NCBI GenBank assembly: GCA_021779415.1
Contig: JAJYAS010000015.1
Coordinates: 1-14,946, forward strand
Length of the DNA: 14,946 nucleotides
Direction of reading: 5' to 3'
Source of the DNA: Bacillota bacterium
GTDB taxonomy: Bacteria; Bacillota_B; Desulfitobacteriia; Desulfitobacteriales; Desulfitobacteriaceae
Shown piece after piece: positions 7,426-14,946 of the stretch (positions within the stretch are counted from its first letter, which is position 1; the number at the start of each line of letters is the position of its first letter). The translations under genes were made by a program, and so were the position numbers. The notes below the pieces were generated by a model. The model saw only the letters and a program-made list of their open reading frames with translations. It did no database searches and had not been told where the DNA came from.

Positions 7426-8097
7426 GTGAATATTATTGTTGAAGGGATGACCTATCTATTAAACGTGCTCTTTAGTTTGTCATCTGCAGTAGGTCTTCCG
7501 AATTATGGTGTAGCGATCATACTTTTAACCATGCTAATCAAAACTTTGATTTATCCATTGACCTATAAACAAATGGCCTCGATGCGTAAAACAGTTGATT
7601 TACAGCCGAAAATTAAAGCTATTCAAGAAAAGTATAAGAATGATAAGGAAAAAGCAAATGCTGCGGTTATGGAGTTATACAAAGAACATAATGTAAATCC
7701 TATGGGCGGTTGCCTTCCAATCGTCGTTCAGTTGCCTATTTTTTGGGCATTATATAGTACGCTTCGCAATTTCAAATATGATCCCTCAAATATAGGCGCC
7801 CATATGTTTTTAGGTTTTGATTTAACTCATATTTATGGATTTACCCCCTCATATCATATAATTTTGCCACTGTTTGCAGCTGCGACAACTTATCTTCAGA
7901 CTAAAGTAACAAATCCTAATGCATCTACTGATCCAACGCAAAAGACAATGCTGTATATTATGCCAGTATTTTTTGCTTACATAAGTGCCACTGTACCATC
8001 CGGCTTGGCATTATATTGGGTAACTATGAACGTTGTTTCGATTCTTCAACAACTTTATATTAATCGTAAGTTGACGAACGTAAAGAAACTGGCATAG
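7426..8097 (+). CDS. yidC: Membrane protein insertase YidC/Oxa1 (short Gram-positive form)
   Basis: A 223-aa polytopic insertase that places proteins in the cytoplasmic membrane, alone or with SecYEG. The Oxa1 domain covers nearly the whole chain: membrane segments around 28-45, 97-114, 142-158 and 173-208, a cytoplasmic hairpin at about 46-92 (LQPKIKAIQEKYKNDKEKAN), then NPMGGCLPIVVQLPIFWALY (91-110) and VPSGLALYWVTMN (190-202). The conserved positive charge of the hydrophilic groove is K39 (LIKTLIYPL). There is no lipoprotein signal with a lipobox cysteine, unlike Bacillus SpoIIIJ. The GTG start has AAGGAGGG 5 nt upstream, overlapping the yidD stop. Confidence 0.95.
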   Translation: MNIIVEGMTYLLNVLFSLSSAVGLPNYGVAIILLTMLIKTLIYPLTYKQMASMRKTVDLQPKIKAIQEKYKNDKEKANAAVMELYKEHNVNPMGGCLPIVVQLPIFWALYSTLRNFKYDPSNIGAHMFLGFDLTHIYGFTPSYHIILPLFAAATTYLQTKVTNPNASTDPTQKTMLYIMPVFFAYISATVPSGLALYWVTMNVVSILQQLYINRKLTNVKKLA

Positions 8098-8126
8098 CTA
8101 TGGGGAAGACGTGAGGAGGATCGTTG

Positions 8127-8753
8127 ATGAGGGTTGTAGAGAAGACCGGGAAAACGGTTGAAGAAGCGATTACTGCAGGTGTTCTGGAATTGGCTGTTGA
8201 TCGTAATCAGGTGAACATTGAAGTGCTTGAGGAGCCTGCTAAGAAAGGTTTATTTGGTTTATTTGGGAAAAGTCTAGCGAGAGTTCGAGTTTCTTATGAG
8301 GATGATATTGGAATGCTGGCTACAGAATTCATCCGTAAAGTTTGTCAAGCTATGAAGATTAATGCTGATACTAAGGTAAGTAAGAATGGAGAACACTGGC
8401 ATGTTGATATAACAGGACCAGAGCTTGGAATTCTTATCGGCCGACGTGGAGATACATTAGATGCACTTCAATATTTAACGAATCTTGCAGTGGCTAAAAG
8501 GTTGTCAGAGCGTGTTCGTATTATAGTCGATGTGGAAGGATACAGATTACGTCGTGAAGAGACTCTTGTTAGACTCGCCAAAAGATTATCTGAAAAGGTA
8601 AAAAGGACAGGAATAAAAATAGTGTTAGAGCCAATGAACCCCCATGAACGGCGGATTATTCATACTACTCTTCAGGATGAAGCTAGAATCTCAACATTTA
8701 GCGAAGGTGATGATCCTAATCGGCGTGTTGTAATATCACTGAAAAGAGGATGA
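8127..8753 (+). CDS. jag: RNA-binding protein Jag/KhpB
   Basis: A 208-aa protein with the standard three parts: Jag-N at about 1-52 (KTGKTVEEAI...AKKGLFGLFGKSLARVRV), a KH domain at about 60-135 with the GRRG loop (105-108), and an R3H domain at about 140-207 with R175-x3-H179 in NPHERRIIH. The family binds RNA, pairs with KhpA and affects cell elongation and division in Gram-positive cocci; in Bacillus it follows spoIIIJ (yidC), as here. ATG at 8127 is preferred, with AGGAGGA ending 7 nt upstream; the TTG immediately before it would sit too close. A terminator follows, so it is likely the last gene of the rpmH cluster. Confidence 0.95.
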   Translation: MRVVEKTGKTVEEAITAGVLELAVDRNQVNIEVLEEPAKKGLFGLFGKSLARVRVSYEDDIGMLATEFIRKVCQAMKINADTKVSKNGEHWHVDITGPELGILIGRRGDTLDALQYLTNLAVAKRLSERVRIIVDVEGYRLRREETLVRLAKRLSEKVKRTGIKIVLEPMNPHERRIIHTTLQDEARISTFSEGDDPNRRVVISLKRG

Positions 8754-8797
8754 TAGACCTTCTTATAGTTTCTGCTTGGTAAGAGATAGTTTAAGTT

Positions 8798-8820
8798 GAG
8801 GGGAATGACCCCTCTTTTTT
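8798..8820 (+). terminator. Rho-independent terminator after jag
   Basis: Stem GAGGGG (8798-8803), loop AATGA, stem CCCCTC (8809-8814), then six T. A clean intrinsic terminator separating the rpmH-jag unit from mnmE. Confidence 0.88.
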
Positions 8821-8830
8821 CTATGTAAGT

Positions 8831-8860
8831 TAGACTGGTTGTTGGGAATTTTAATATAAT
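8831..8860 (+). promoter_or_regulatory. Candidate mnmE promoter
   Basis: -10 TATAAT (8855-8860) is perfect; the -35 candidate TAGACT (8831-8836) matches 4 of 6 with an 18-nt spacer. Its place between the jag terminator and mnmE makes sense for driving mnmE-mnmG-rsmG. Confidence 0.5.
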
Positions 8861-8913
8861 CGTTCGGAGATAATAGTGAATGTTCTTGACTTAAATTATT
8901 GGAGTTGATCGGA

Positions 8914-10275
8914 TTGGAAGATACTATTGTTGCTTTAGCTACGGCCAAGGGTGAAACAAGTATTCATGTTTTAAGATTGAGTGGGCCTGAGGCGGAGAAT
9001 ATTATTAATGAGTGCTTTGTTCCACGGAATATTGAGCGTTGGTCAAGGCGGGAGAATTTCACTCTCACCCTAGGTGTTTTTAGGGATGAAAATAGGGTTC
9101 TGGATGAGGTCCTTATCGGAAGAATGTTAGCACCTTTCTCCTTCACGGGGGAAGATGTTTATGAAATAAATTGCCACGGTGGCATCTTTGTAGCCCAGAG
9201 AATATTGCAATCCTGTCTTCGTCAGGGTGCTCGTTTAGCTGAGCCAGGCGAATTTTCAAAGAGGGCATTTTTAAATGGAAAGCTGGATCTTATTCAAGCG
9301 GAGGCGATTATTGATTTAATTAGTTCTCGAACTGATACTGCAGCCGATATAGCTCTATCACAACTGAGTGGAGGTCTTTCAAAGGCCATTTTAAATTTAA
9401 GAGAAGGTATTTTAGAAGTACTAGCTTTTATTGAAGCAAGCATTGACTTTCCTGAAGACGAGGTTGACGAATTGGACAGGAAAACCCTTGAATCGAGGGT
9501 ATTGAAGGTTCTTGCTGATGTTAGGCGCCTTTTAGAGGGAAGTAAAACGGGTAAACTATTGAGGGATGGTTTGCTTACGGTTATTGTAGGTAGACCCAAT
9601 GTTGGAAAATCAAGTTTGCTTAACGCACTTTTACATGAAGAACGTGCCATTGTGACTGATATCCCAGGTACAACCCGGGATGAAATTAGAGAATCAGTTA
9701 GTGTTGGAGGTATTCTCCTACAATTGGTTGATACCGCTGGAATATGTGAAAGTCACGATCTTGTAGAACGTCTGGGGATCGAAAGATCGTGGAAGGCTTT
9801 AGATACGGCAGAGCTAATTCTCTTGGTAGTTCAAGCGAACCAGCCTTTAACTGAAGTTGAGAATTATATTCTATCGAATCACTCTGAAAAAGTAATTGTA
9901 GTTGTTAATAAAATTGATTTATTAGAGGAGAACCAACAAATTTACTTACCTGAAGCAGGAGTTAGGATTCCTTTTTCTGTTATAGAACACATTGGTTTTG
10001 AAGATTTGGAGATTGAAATAAGAAATAGAGTTTATCAAGGAGAAGCTATTGGTGCTACAGACCCACTTCTCTCTAATGTGAGGCAAATTTCTTATTTGGA
10101 ACGCTGCTTTACTTCGTTAGAGCAGGGGTTGTTGAGTATACAACAAGGAATGCCTTGGGATATTCTTTCTATTGATATTCGTCAAGCATTACAGTACGTT
10201 TCGGAAATTACGGGACATAATGTACAAGAATCTCTTCTTGAAGATATTTTTTCTCGATTTTGCATCGGAAAGTAG
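8914..10275 (+). CDS. mnmE: tRNA modification GTPase MnmE
   Basis: With MnmG it installs the (carboxymethyl)aminomethyl group at C5 of wobble uridine 34 in certain tRNAs, using folate, FAD and GTP. The TTG at 8914 gives 453 aa, the usual length, starting MEDTIVALAT. The folate-binding N domain (about 1-118) is followed by a helical domain carrying the G domain: G1 GRPNVGKS (226-233), G2 TTRD (253-256), G3 DTAG (273-276) and G4 NKID (332-335). It ends with the diagnostic CIGK, whose Cys is C450. GGAG is 9 nt before this TTG; an in-frame TTG at 8899 would add five residues but lacks a ribosome binding site. Oddity: the residue two after DTAG, usually Arg (DTAGIRE), is Cys here (DTAGICE). Confidence 0.96.
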   Translation: MEDTIVALATAKGETSIHVLRLSGPEAENIINECFVPRNIERWSRRENFTLTLGVFRDENRVLDEVLIGRMLAPFSFTGEDVYEINCHGGIFVAQRILQSCLRQGARLAEPGEFSKRAFLNGKLDLIQAEAIIDLISSRTDTAADIALSQLSGGLSKAILNLREGILEVLAFIEASIDFPEDEVDELDRKTLESRVLKVLADVRRLLEGSKTGKLLRDGLLTVIVGRPNVGKSSLLNALLHEERAIVTDIPGTTRDEIRESVSVGGILLQLVDTAGICESHDLVERLGIERSWKALDTAELILLVVQANQPLTEVENYILSNHSEKVIVVVNKIDLLEENQQIYLPEAGVRIPFSVIEHIGFEDLEIEIRNRVYQGEAIGATDPLLSNVRQISYLERCFTSLEQGLLSIQQGMPWDILSIDIRQALQYVSEITGHNVQESLLEDIFSRFCIGK

Positions 10276-10284
10276 GATGAACTT

Positions 10285-12198
10285 TTGGAATACTTCGCTG
10301 GAAAATATGATGTTATTGTCGTTGGTGCCGGACATGCAGGCTGCGAGGCTGCCCTTGCAGCAGCAAGACTAGGGTGCAGTACCCTCTTATTGACCATAAA
10401 TCTTGACACGATTGCTCATATGCCGTGTAATCCATCACTCGGTGGCCCCGCTAAAGGGCATTTGGTCAGGGAAATTGATGCCTTAGGTGGTCAAATGGGA
10501 ATTGTAGCAGATGAAACCTCACTCCAAGTCAAAATGTTGAATACAGGTAAGGGACCTGCAGTTCAAGCCTTGCGGATTCAATCGGACAAGCAGGCTTATC
10601 AGAATAGCATGAGAGAGTTTCTATTAACACAGAAAAATCTGACGATAGTTCAATCTTTGGTCGAACGTCTCGTTGTAGAAAATAATAATTTAAAAGGTAT
10701 TGTGACCAAAACTGGTGCACGGTTTGAATCTGACAATGTAGTCTTGACGAGTGGTACATATCTGCGTGGAAGAATAATTATTGGCTCTGCTATGTATCCA
10801 GGAGGGCCAAATGGTCAAATGCCTGCTATGTCCCTTTCTGATTCTCTTAAAGAATTGGGGATAGAGTTAGGGAGGTTTAAAACAGGAACACCCCCGCGAA
10901 TTCAACGTCAGTCTGTTGATTTTTCTAAATTTAGGATCCAGCCAGGCGATGATATCCCTTGGCGTTACTCTTTTCTGCCGACTCAAAGCCAGTTTTGGCA
11001 GAATGATCTTTCCAAGCAAGTGTCGTGTTGGTTAGGATATACATCATCAAAGACGCATGATCTGATTCGTGAAAATCTCTATCGTGCTCCCTTGTATTCA
11101 GGTAAAATTGAGGGGATTGGTCCTCGCTACTGTCCTTCAATAGAAGATAAGGTGGTTCGTTTTGCTCAAAGAGAAGCACATCAAATTTTTCTAGAGCCTG
11201 AAGGTTGGCAGAGTGATGAACTCTACGTGGCGGGCCTATCCACTAGCATGCCGGAAGAAGTGCAGCTCTTAATCTTGCAGAGTATACTTGGATTGGAACA
11301 TGTTAGGATGTTACGACCCGGCTATGCGATTGAGTATGATTATGTATTGCCACACCAACTTTCTCTCAATTTGGAAGTACGACAGTTACCTGGATTATTC
11401 ACAGCGGGCCAATTAAATGGGACTTCGGGTTATGAAGAAGCAGCAGCCCAAGGGTTAATGGCTGGAATTAACGCTGCACTTCGAGCTTTAAATAAAGATC
11501 CTTTTCTACTACGTCGGTCAGACGGCTATTTAGGTGTCTTAATTGATGATCTCGTTACAAAGGGTGTGAAGGAGCCTTATCGTCTTTTAACGTCTCGAGC
11601 TGAGTATCGGTTAGTTCTACGCCAAGACAATGCCGATCTTAGATTAACAGAAAAAGGACGAGCTGTAGGGTTAGTTGACGACAGGCGTTGGCAACGTTTC
11701 CAAGAGAAACAAGATAATTTCCAGAGAGTTCAGGAATTATGGAAGACGACGTTTTTTTCGCCTTTAAGTGAAGATTTACAACACATAATGGCTGAGGCTA
11801 AATCTACTCCTGCTCGTGCAGGAATAAGTGCCCAAGATTTAATTCGCAGACCGGAAATTTCTCTCTCCCATCTCATTAAACTTCTTCCTGAGCTTCAGGG
11901 GTTTGATCTTGAAGCTCTTGAAGAGGCGGAGATTGAAACTAAATATGCTGGCTATATAGATAAGCAATGGGCGGATATTGAGAGATTTACAAAATTGGAG
12001 GACCGTTCTATTCCAAACACGCTCAGTTATGAAGCAATACGCGGTTTGTCTACTGAAGGAAGACAACGTCTTATGGAAGTCAAACCTCAAAATTTAGGGC
12101 AAGCGTCTAGAATTACGGGGGTAAGTCCCGCTGATATTTCAGTATTGCTTGTTTTTTTAGAACAACGTCGCCGAGGGGGAAAGACTGATGTTTCATGA
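10285..12198 (+). CDS. mnmG: tRNA uridine-5-carboxymethylaminomethyl modification enzyme MnmG
   Basis: FAD-dependent partner of MnmE (also called GidA), 637 aa, close to the family norm. FAD-binding VVGAGHAGCEAA (12-23); PCNPSLGGPAKGHLVREIDA (47-66) with catalytic-type C48; the second conserved cysteine in RYCPSIEDK (C283); AGQLNGTSGYEEAAAQG near residue 371; and TSRAEYRLVLRQDNADLRLT later. The C-terminal helical domain ends close to GVSPADISVLLVFLEQRRRG. The TTG start at 10285 has AGGATGA about 8 nt upstream and lies 9 nt after the mnmE stop. Its 3' end overlaps rsmG by 11 nt, so mnmE-mnmG-rsmG look like one operon with coupled translation. Confidence 0.97.
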   Translation: MEYFAGKYDVIVVGAGHAGCEAALAAARLGCSTLLLTINLDTIAHMPCNPSLGGPAKGHLVREIDALGGQMGIVADETSLQVKMLNTGKGPAVQALRIQSDKQAYQNSMREFLLTQKNLTIVQSLVERLVVENNNLKGIVTKTGARFESDNVVLTSGTYLRGRIIIGSAMYPGGPNGQMPAMSLSDSLKELGIELGRFKTGTPPRIQRQSVDFSKFRIQPGDDIPWRYSFLPTQSQFWQNDLSKQVSCWLGYTSSKTHDLIRENLYRAPLYSGKIEGIGPRYCPSIEDKVVRFAQREAHQIFLEPEGWQSDELYVAGLSTSMPEEVQLLILQSILGLEHVRMLRPGYAIEYDYVLPHQLSLNLEVRQLPGLFTAGQLNGTSGYEEAAAQGLMAGINAALRALNKDPFLLRRSDGYLGVLIDDLVTKGVKEPYRLLTSRAEYRLVLRQDNADLRLTEKGRAVGLVDDRRWQRFQEKQDNFQRVQELWKTTFFSPLSEDLQHIMAEAKSTPARAGISAQDLIRRPEISLSHLIKLLPELQGFDLEALEEAEIETKYAGYIDKQWADIERFTKLEDRSIPNTLSYEAIRGLSTEGRQRLMEVKPQNLGQASRITGVSPADISVLLVFLEQRRRGGKTDVS

Positions 12199-12907
12199 GT
12201 ATGCGTCTGTTATTCAGGATTTAACCGTCACACATACAGGGCGTTTGTTAACCGATTCGCAGATTGCTCAGTTCTGCCTCTATGGGGATCTCTTACAAGA
12301 ATGGAACCAACGCATGAATTTGACGAGAATCACAGAGCCTCATGAAGTTATTTTAAAACACTTTATTGACTCAATGATCCTTGCGAAGTTTCTATCGGGG
12401 ACATGTTTTGCAGATTTGGGGACGGGTGCTGGATTTCCAGGAGTTCCTTTAAAAATTCTACATCCTGAATTGGATGTTACATTAATGGATTCTCTAAAGA
12501 AAAGACTTGGTTTTCTTGATGTTGTTATTAATAGTTTAAATTTCACAGGAATTACGACAGTACATGCGAGAGCTGAAGATTTTGGAAAAGACCCACTTTA
12601 TCGAGGTCATTTTGATACGGTGAGTTCACGCGCTGTGGCCCGTCTTCCTGTATTATTAGAGTATGCTCTTCCTGTTCTAAAAATTAATGGTCTTTTCCTT
12701 GCTCCAAAGGGATCTCAGACTGATAGTGAATTAGCGGAGTCTCAGAAAGCATTAAGGCTGTTAGGCGGTGAAGTTGAAGGTATAGAACGTTATAATCTTG
12801 GAGAGGGCGCAGAGTATAGGGCGGTTGTATTGATAAGAAAAGTCAAAGAAACCCCGTTACAATATCCAAGGCTACCTGGAACCCCAGTAAAAAAACCCCT
12901 TGTTTAA
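12188..12907 (+). CDS. rsmG: 16S rRNA (guanine-527-N7)-methyltransferase RsmG
   Basis: SAM-dependent methyltransferase (GidB) that makes m7G527 in 16S rRNA; loss in other bacteria gives low-level streptomycin resistance. It is 239 aa. N-terminal helices contain WNQRMNLTRITEPHEVILKH (39-58), the SAM-binding motif is DLGTGAGFPGVPL (76-88), then LMDSLKKRLGFL (99-110), SSRAVARL, and the typical end YPRLPGTPVKKPL. The ATG overlaps the end of mnmG and is preceded by GAGGGGGA within mnmG. No canonical terminator follows: an imperfect hairpin at 12919-12955 lacks a T run. Confidence 0.97.
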   Translation: MFHEYASVIQDLTVTHTGRLLTDSQIAQFCLYGDLLQEWNQRMNLTRITEPHEVILKHFIDSMILAKFLSGTCFADLGTGAGFPGVPLKILHPELDVTLMDSLKKRLGFLDVVINSLNFTGITTVHARAEDFGKDPLYRGHFDTVSSRAVARLPVLLEYALPVLKINGLFLAPKGSQTDSELAESQKALRLLGGEVEGIERYNLGEGAEYRAVVLIRKVKETPLQYPRLPGTPVKKPLV

Positions 12908-12918
12908 TTGTGTGGGTC

Positions 12919-12955
12919 CCTTCCTGCCAAGTTTTCTTTATGTTTTGGTGGAAGG
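12919..12955. repeat. Imperfect inverted repeat after rsmG
   Basis: CCTTCC (12919-12924) pairs with GGAAGG (12950-12955), and CCAA (12927-12930) with TTGG (12945-12948), around a 14-nt T-rich loop. There is no downstream T tract, so it is not a classical terminator; it might be a weak terminator or an mRNA-stabilising hairpin. Confidence 0.45.
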
Positions 12956-13039
12956 AAATAGCGGAAATACGTCGAATTTATAATATATTAAACACAGGGG
13001 TTGAATATTTAATGCCGCTGACTGTTTGGGGGGTATGGT

Positions 13040-14494
13040 ATGGAAGATCTGGAAGATTCACTAGAAAAACGTCTTAGTCAGGGAAGTGAACAAACTGCTG
13101 CGACGGACGTTTATGGGGAGAATCAAAATTCGAGCAAGAGGGTGTCGACTGAATATAACGGTCTTAAGAAAAAGAGGTTCGTTATTATTTCTGGTCTGAT
13201 TTTGGTCTTATTAATGTCTATTGTAATACCACTACTTGTTTATACTCGAGATCAACATGTAATTCTTCAAGGAATTACGATATCAGGAATTGATGTTGGA
13301 AATTTGACTCAGGAAAAGGCTAAAACATTAATTGACCACGAAATTGATCGTTTGGAAAGCGAAACGGTTAAGCTGAATGTGGGTAAGCAATCTCCTGAGG
13401 TTAAGTTAAAAGACTTAGGTTTGGTAGTATCCGATGCTTCCGCCTTGCAGGAAGCTTATGATATTGGTAGGAAAGGTTCATTACGCAATAAGGTAGTAAC
13501 AAAAATGTCCGCTGCCAAGGGGATTAATTTTGAGTTGTCTCACACGTGGGATGACCAAAAGTTAATAGATTCACTTACTCGAACTTTAGAAGGCTTCAAT
13601 GATCCTGCAACAGATGCTTCTTTTGATATTACAACTCAGAATACTATGAGCATAAAAAGCGAGCATGTTGGGTTTGTCTTTAATCCTGAGACACTCGCTT
13701 CTCAAATTAAAGGACTTGATATTTATAAACCACTGCCAGAGATTAAAGTGGACTTTAAAGAACAATTTCCTAAGTTAACCGCTCTTCAATTAGAAGAACA
13801 GAAAATCACGGGATTGTTAGCGAGCTATACTACACATTTTGATTCAACACAAATTGCAAGGTCGGAAAATGTACGCCTTGCTGCTAAGGCTATGGATATG
13901 TCAGTCATTAAGCCTGGAGACACTTTATCATTTAATAAGATTGTTGGAGAGAGAACTGTGCAAGGCGGATATAAGGATGCTTATATTATTGTTAATGGCC
14001 AGTTTGTTCAAGGATTGGCTGGAGGAATATGTCAGGTCTCTAGTACCCTATACAATACTGGGCTTTTAGCAAACCTGCAGGTTACACAACGCACTAACCA
14101 TGACTTGGCAATTTCATATGTTCCACTTGGGCAGGATGCGACGGTTGCTTTCCCGGACCTTGACCTCAAATTCAACAATAATACCGGTGGGTATCTCCTT
14201 GTTCGAACCAAGACAAGTTCAAATTCTATTACGATTGAGTTGTATGGCAAAGTAAAACCTGGACAAGAGGTTTTTATATCGAATACGACAGAGTCAGTTA
14301 TCCCAGCACAGGAACAGCGGGAAGTAGATGAAACTATGGCACATGGAACATCTGTTGTCAAACAACATGGACAACCTGGATATATTGTAAAATCTTTACG
14401 TACCGTTAAAGTCAATGGAAAAGAAGTGAGTAGTGAACCACTCAAACAAAGTGTTTACAAAGCTTTACCAACAATTATTGCTGTAGGATCATAA
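13040..14494 (+). CDS. Membrane-anchored VanW-domain protein with G5-like C terminus
   Basis: A 484-aa protein. A charged cytoplasmic N terminus (1-46, ending KKKR) leads to one membrane segment (about 47-68, IISGLILVLLMSIVIPLLVY), so the rest should be outside the cell (signal anchor, no cleavage site evident). Residues about 73-240 contain two repeats resembling the peptidoglycan-binding-4/YoaR module (for example GITISGIDVGNLTQEKAKTL). The VanW domain spans about 262-390: TTHFDSTQIARSENVRLAAK, KPGDTLSFN, GGICQVSSTLYN and NHDLAISYVPLGQDATV. Residues about 410-483 resemble a G5 domain (VKSLRTVKVNGKEV...IIAVG). VanW is linked to cell-wall loci but its biochemical role is unknown, so a cell-envelope role is inferred. 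The ATG has a GGGGGGT ribosome binding site. It occupies the place of noc in Bacillus. Confidence 0.85.
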   Translation: MEDLEDSLEKRLSQGSEQTAATDVYGENQNSSKRVSTEYNGLKKKRFVIISGLILVLLMSIVIPLLVYTRDQHVILQGITISGIDVGNLTQEKAKTLIDHEIDRLESETVKLNVGKQSPEVKLKDLGLVVSDASALQEAYDIGRKGSLRNKVVTKMSAAKGINFELSHTWDDQKLIDSLTRTLEGFNDPATDASFDITTQNTMSIKSEHVGFVFNPETLASQIKGLDIYKPLPEIKVDFKEQFPKLTALQLEEQKITGLLASYTTHFDSTQIARSENVRLAAKAMDMSVIKPGDTLSFNKIVGERTVQGGYKDAYIIVNGQFVQGLAGGICQVSSTLYNTGLLANLQVTQRTNHDLAISYVPLGQDATVAFPDLDLKFNNNTGGYLLVRTKTSSNSITIELYGKVKPGQEVFISNTTESVIPAQEQREVDETMAHGTSVVKQHGQPGYIVKSLRTVKVNGKEVSSEPLKQSVYKALPTIIAVGS

Positions 14495-14522
14495 TAATAT
14501 TATAGGAATTCAATTATTTGTT

Positions 14523-14549
14523 AAAAAAAGCGTTAATAGCGCTTTTTTT
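14523..14549. terminator. Intrinsic terminator after the VanW-domain gene
   Basis: AAAAAAAGCG (14523-14532) and CGCTTTTTTT (14540-14549) form a perfect 10-bp stem around a 7-nt loop. The A tract before and T tract after make it potentially bidirectional. It separates the VanW gene from parA. Confidence 0.85.
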
Positions 14550-14561
14550 ATTGGAGGTGGT

Positions 14562-14589
14562 TTGATACTATCTAGAGTATGAGTATTAA
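14562..14589 (+). promoter_or_regulatory. Weak candidate parA promoter
   Basis: -35-like TTGATA (14562-14567) and -10-like TATTAA (14584-14589) with a 16-nt spacer. Matches are modest, and transcription would then start very close to the TTG at 14606, leaving a short leader. Confidence 0.25.
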
Positions 14590-14605
14590 AAGGAAGTGTA
14601 AGCTA

Positions 14606-14946
14606 TTGATAACAAAAGTAATTGCTGTTGCTAACCAAAAGGGTGGTGTCGCTAAGACTACAACAGCGATAAATCTAAGTGCTTGTTTGGCTGAACTTGG
14701 GAAGCGGGTACTTCTCATTGATCTAGACCCTCAGGGAAATGCAACGAGTGGTTTGGGGGTTTCGAAGCATAAATTGATGCGCTGCATCTATGATGTATTA
14801 ATCAATGATGTCTCCCTTGATCAAGTGATTCAGAAGACGGATCAAAAGAATCTTAAAGTCGTCCCTGCTCGAATTCAACTGGCCGGGGCGGAAATAGAAT
14901 TAGTTTCCCAAATTTCTCGTGAAGGAAAACTAAAATGTGCTAGATC
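14606..14946 (+). CDS. parA: Chromosome-partitioning ATPase ParA/Soj, N-terminal fragment
   Basis: The first 113 codons of a ParA/Soj-type ATPase, cut by the right edge. ParA works with ParB (Spo0J) at parS sites to segregate origins, and in Bacillus it also modulates DnaA. The deviant Walker A is [11 protein letters not shown] (10-20, with K12 and K17), followed by [16 protein letters not shown] and [20 protein letters not shown], closely matching Soj. The residue before the second lysine is Ala, where most members have Gly (KGGVGKT). The TTG at 14606 has AAAAGGAAG about 9 nt upstream and gives the family-like start [12 protein letters not shown]. An in-frame ATG at 14579 would add nine residues but has no well-placed ribosome binding site. 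Confidence 0.95.
   Translation, partial: MITKVIAVANQKGGVAKTTTAINLSACLAELGKRVLLIDLDPQGNATSGLGVSKHKLMRCIYDVLINDVSLDQVIQKTDQKNLKVVPARIQLAGAEIELVSQISREGKLKCAR

Noticed and set aside
12979..12984. TATAAT before the VanW-domain gene as a promoter
   Set aside because: The -10 is perfect, but no acceptable -35 lies 16-18 nt upstream and there is no extended -10, so I did not list it as a promoter.
14562..14582. Six-codon leader peptide (TTG to TGA) before parA with GGAGGTGG upstream
   Set aside because: Strong Shine-Dalgarno-like bases but very short spacing, no regulatory codon pattern and no stem structures that would suggest attenuation.

Overview
This window is a chromosomal replication-origin region of a low-GC Firmicute (Bacillota). 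Three things point there: the gene set dnaA, dnaN, recF, remB, gyrB, gyrA on one side and rpmH, rnpA, yidD, yidC, jag, mnmE, mnmG, rsmG, parA on the other; strong AGGAGG-type ribosome binding sites with many TTG/GTG starts; and a DnaA-box/DnaA-trio origin of the Bacillus type. Absence of the S4-domain gene usual between dnaN and recF in Bacillus, absence of noc between rsmG and parA, and a VanW-domain gene in the noc position suggest a clostridial relative, possibly of the Desulfosporosinus/Desulfitobacterium group. That genus-level guess is weak. No mobile element, CRISPR array, rRNA or tRNA was seen.

Layout. Bases 1-6249 read leftward: gyrA (5' end only), gyrB, remB, recF, dnaN and dnaA. 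Bases 6607-14946 read rightward: rpmH, rnpA, yidD, yidC, jag, a terminator, mnmE, mnmG, rsmG, a VanW/G5-like membrane-anchored protein, a terminator, and parA (5' end only). Most genes therefore point away from the origin, co-directional with the forks expected there.

Origin. DnaA boxes fall in two clusters flanking dnaA. The right cluster (6299-6495) lies between dnaA and rpmH and overlaps a good dnaA promoter. The left cluster (4704-4847) lies between dnaA and dnaN. At its dnaN side a perfect DnaA box is followed by a short spacer, GAT-type DnaA-trios and an AT-rich stretch, so this is the best candidate for the DNA unwinding site. A good promoter for dnaN appears to be embedded in it.

Functional grouping. 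The leftward genes initiate replication (DnaA), clamp the polymerase (DnaN), repair stalled forks (RecF) and control supercoiling (GyrAB); RemB is a small DUF370 DNA-binding-type regulator. The rightward genes make ribosomal protein L34 and the RNase P protein, insert membrane proteins (YidD, YidC), bind RNA (Jag/KhpB), modify tRNA wobble uridine (MnmE/MnmG), methylate 16S rRNA (RsmG) and segregate origins (ParA). I see no clearly new system. The most interesting signals are the origin architecture, an 11-bp direct repeat over the gyrB promoter, and some substitutions at usually conserved positions.
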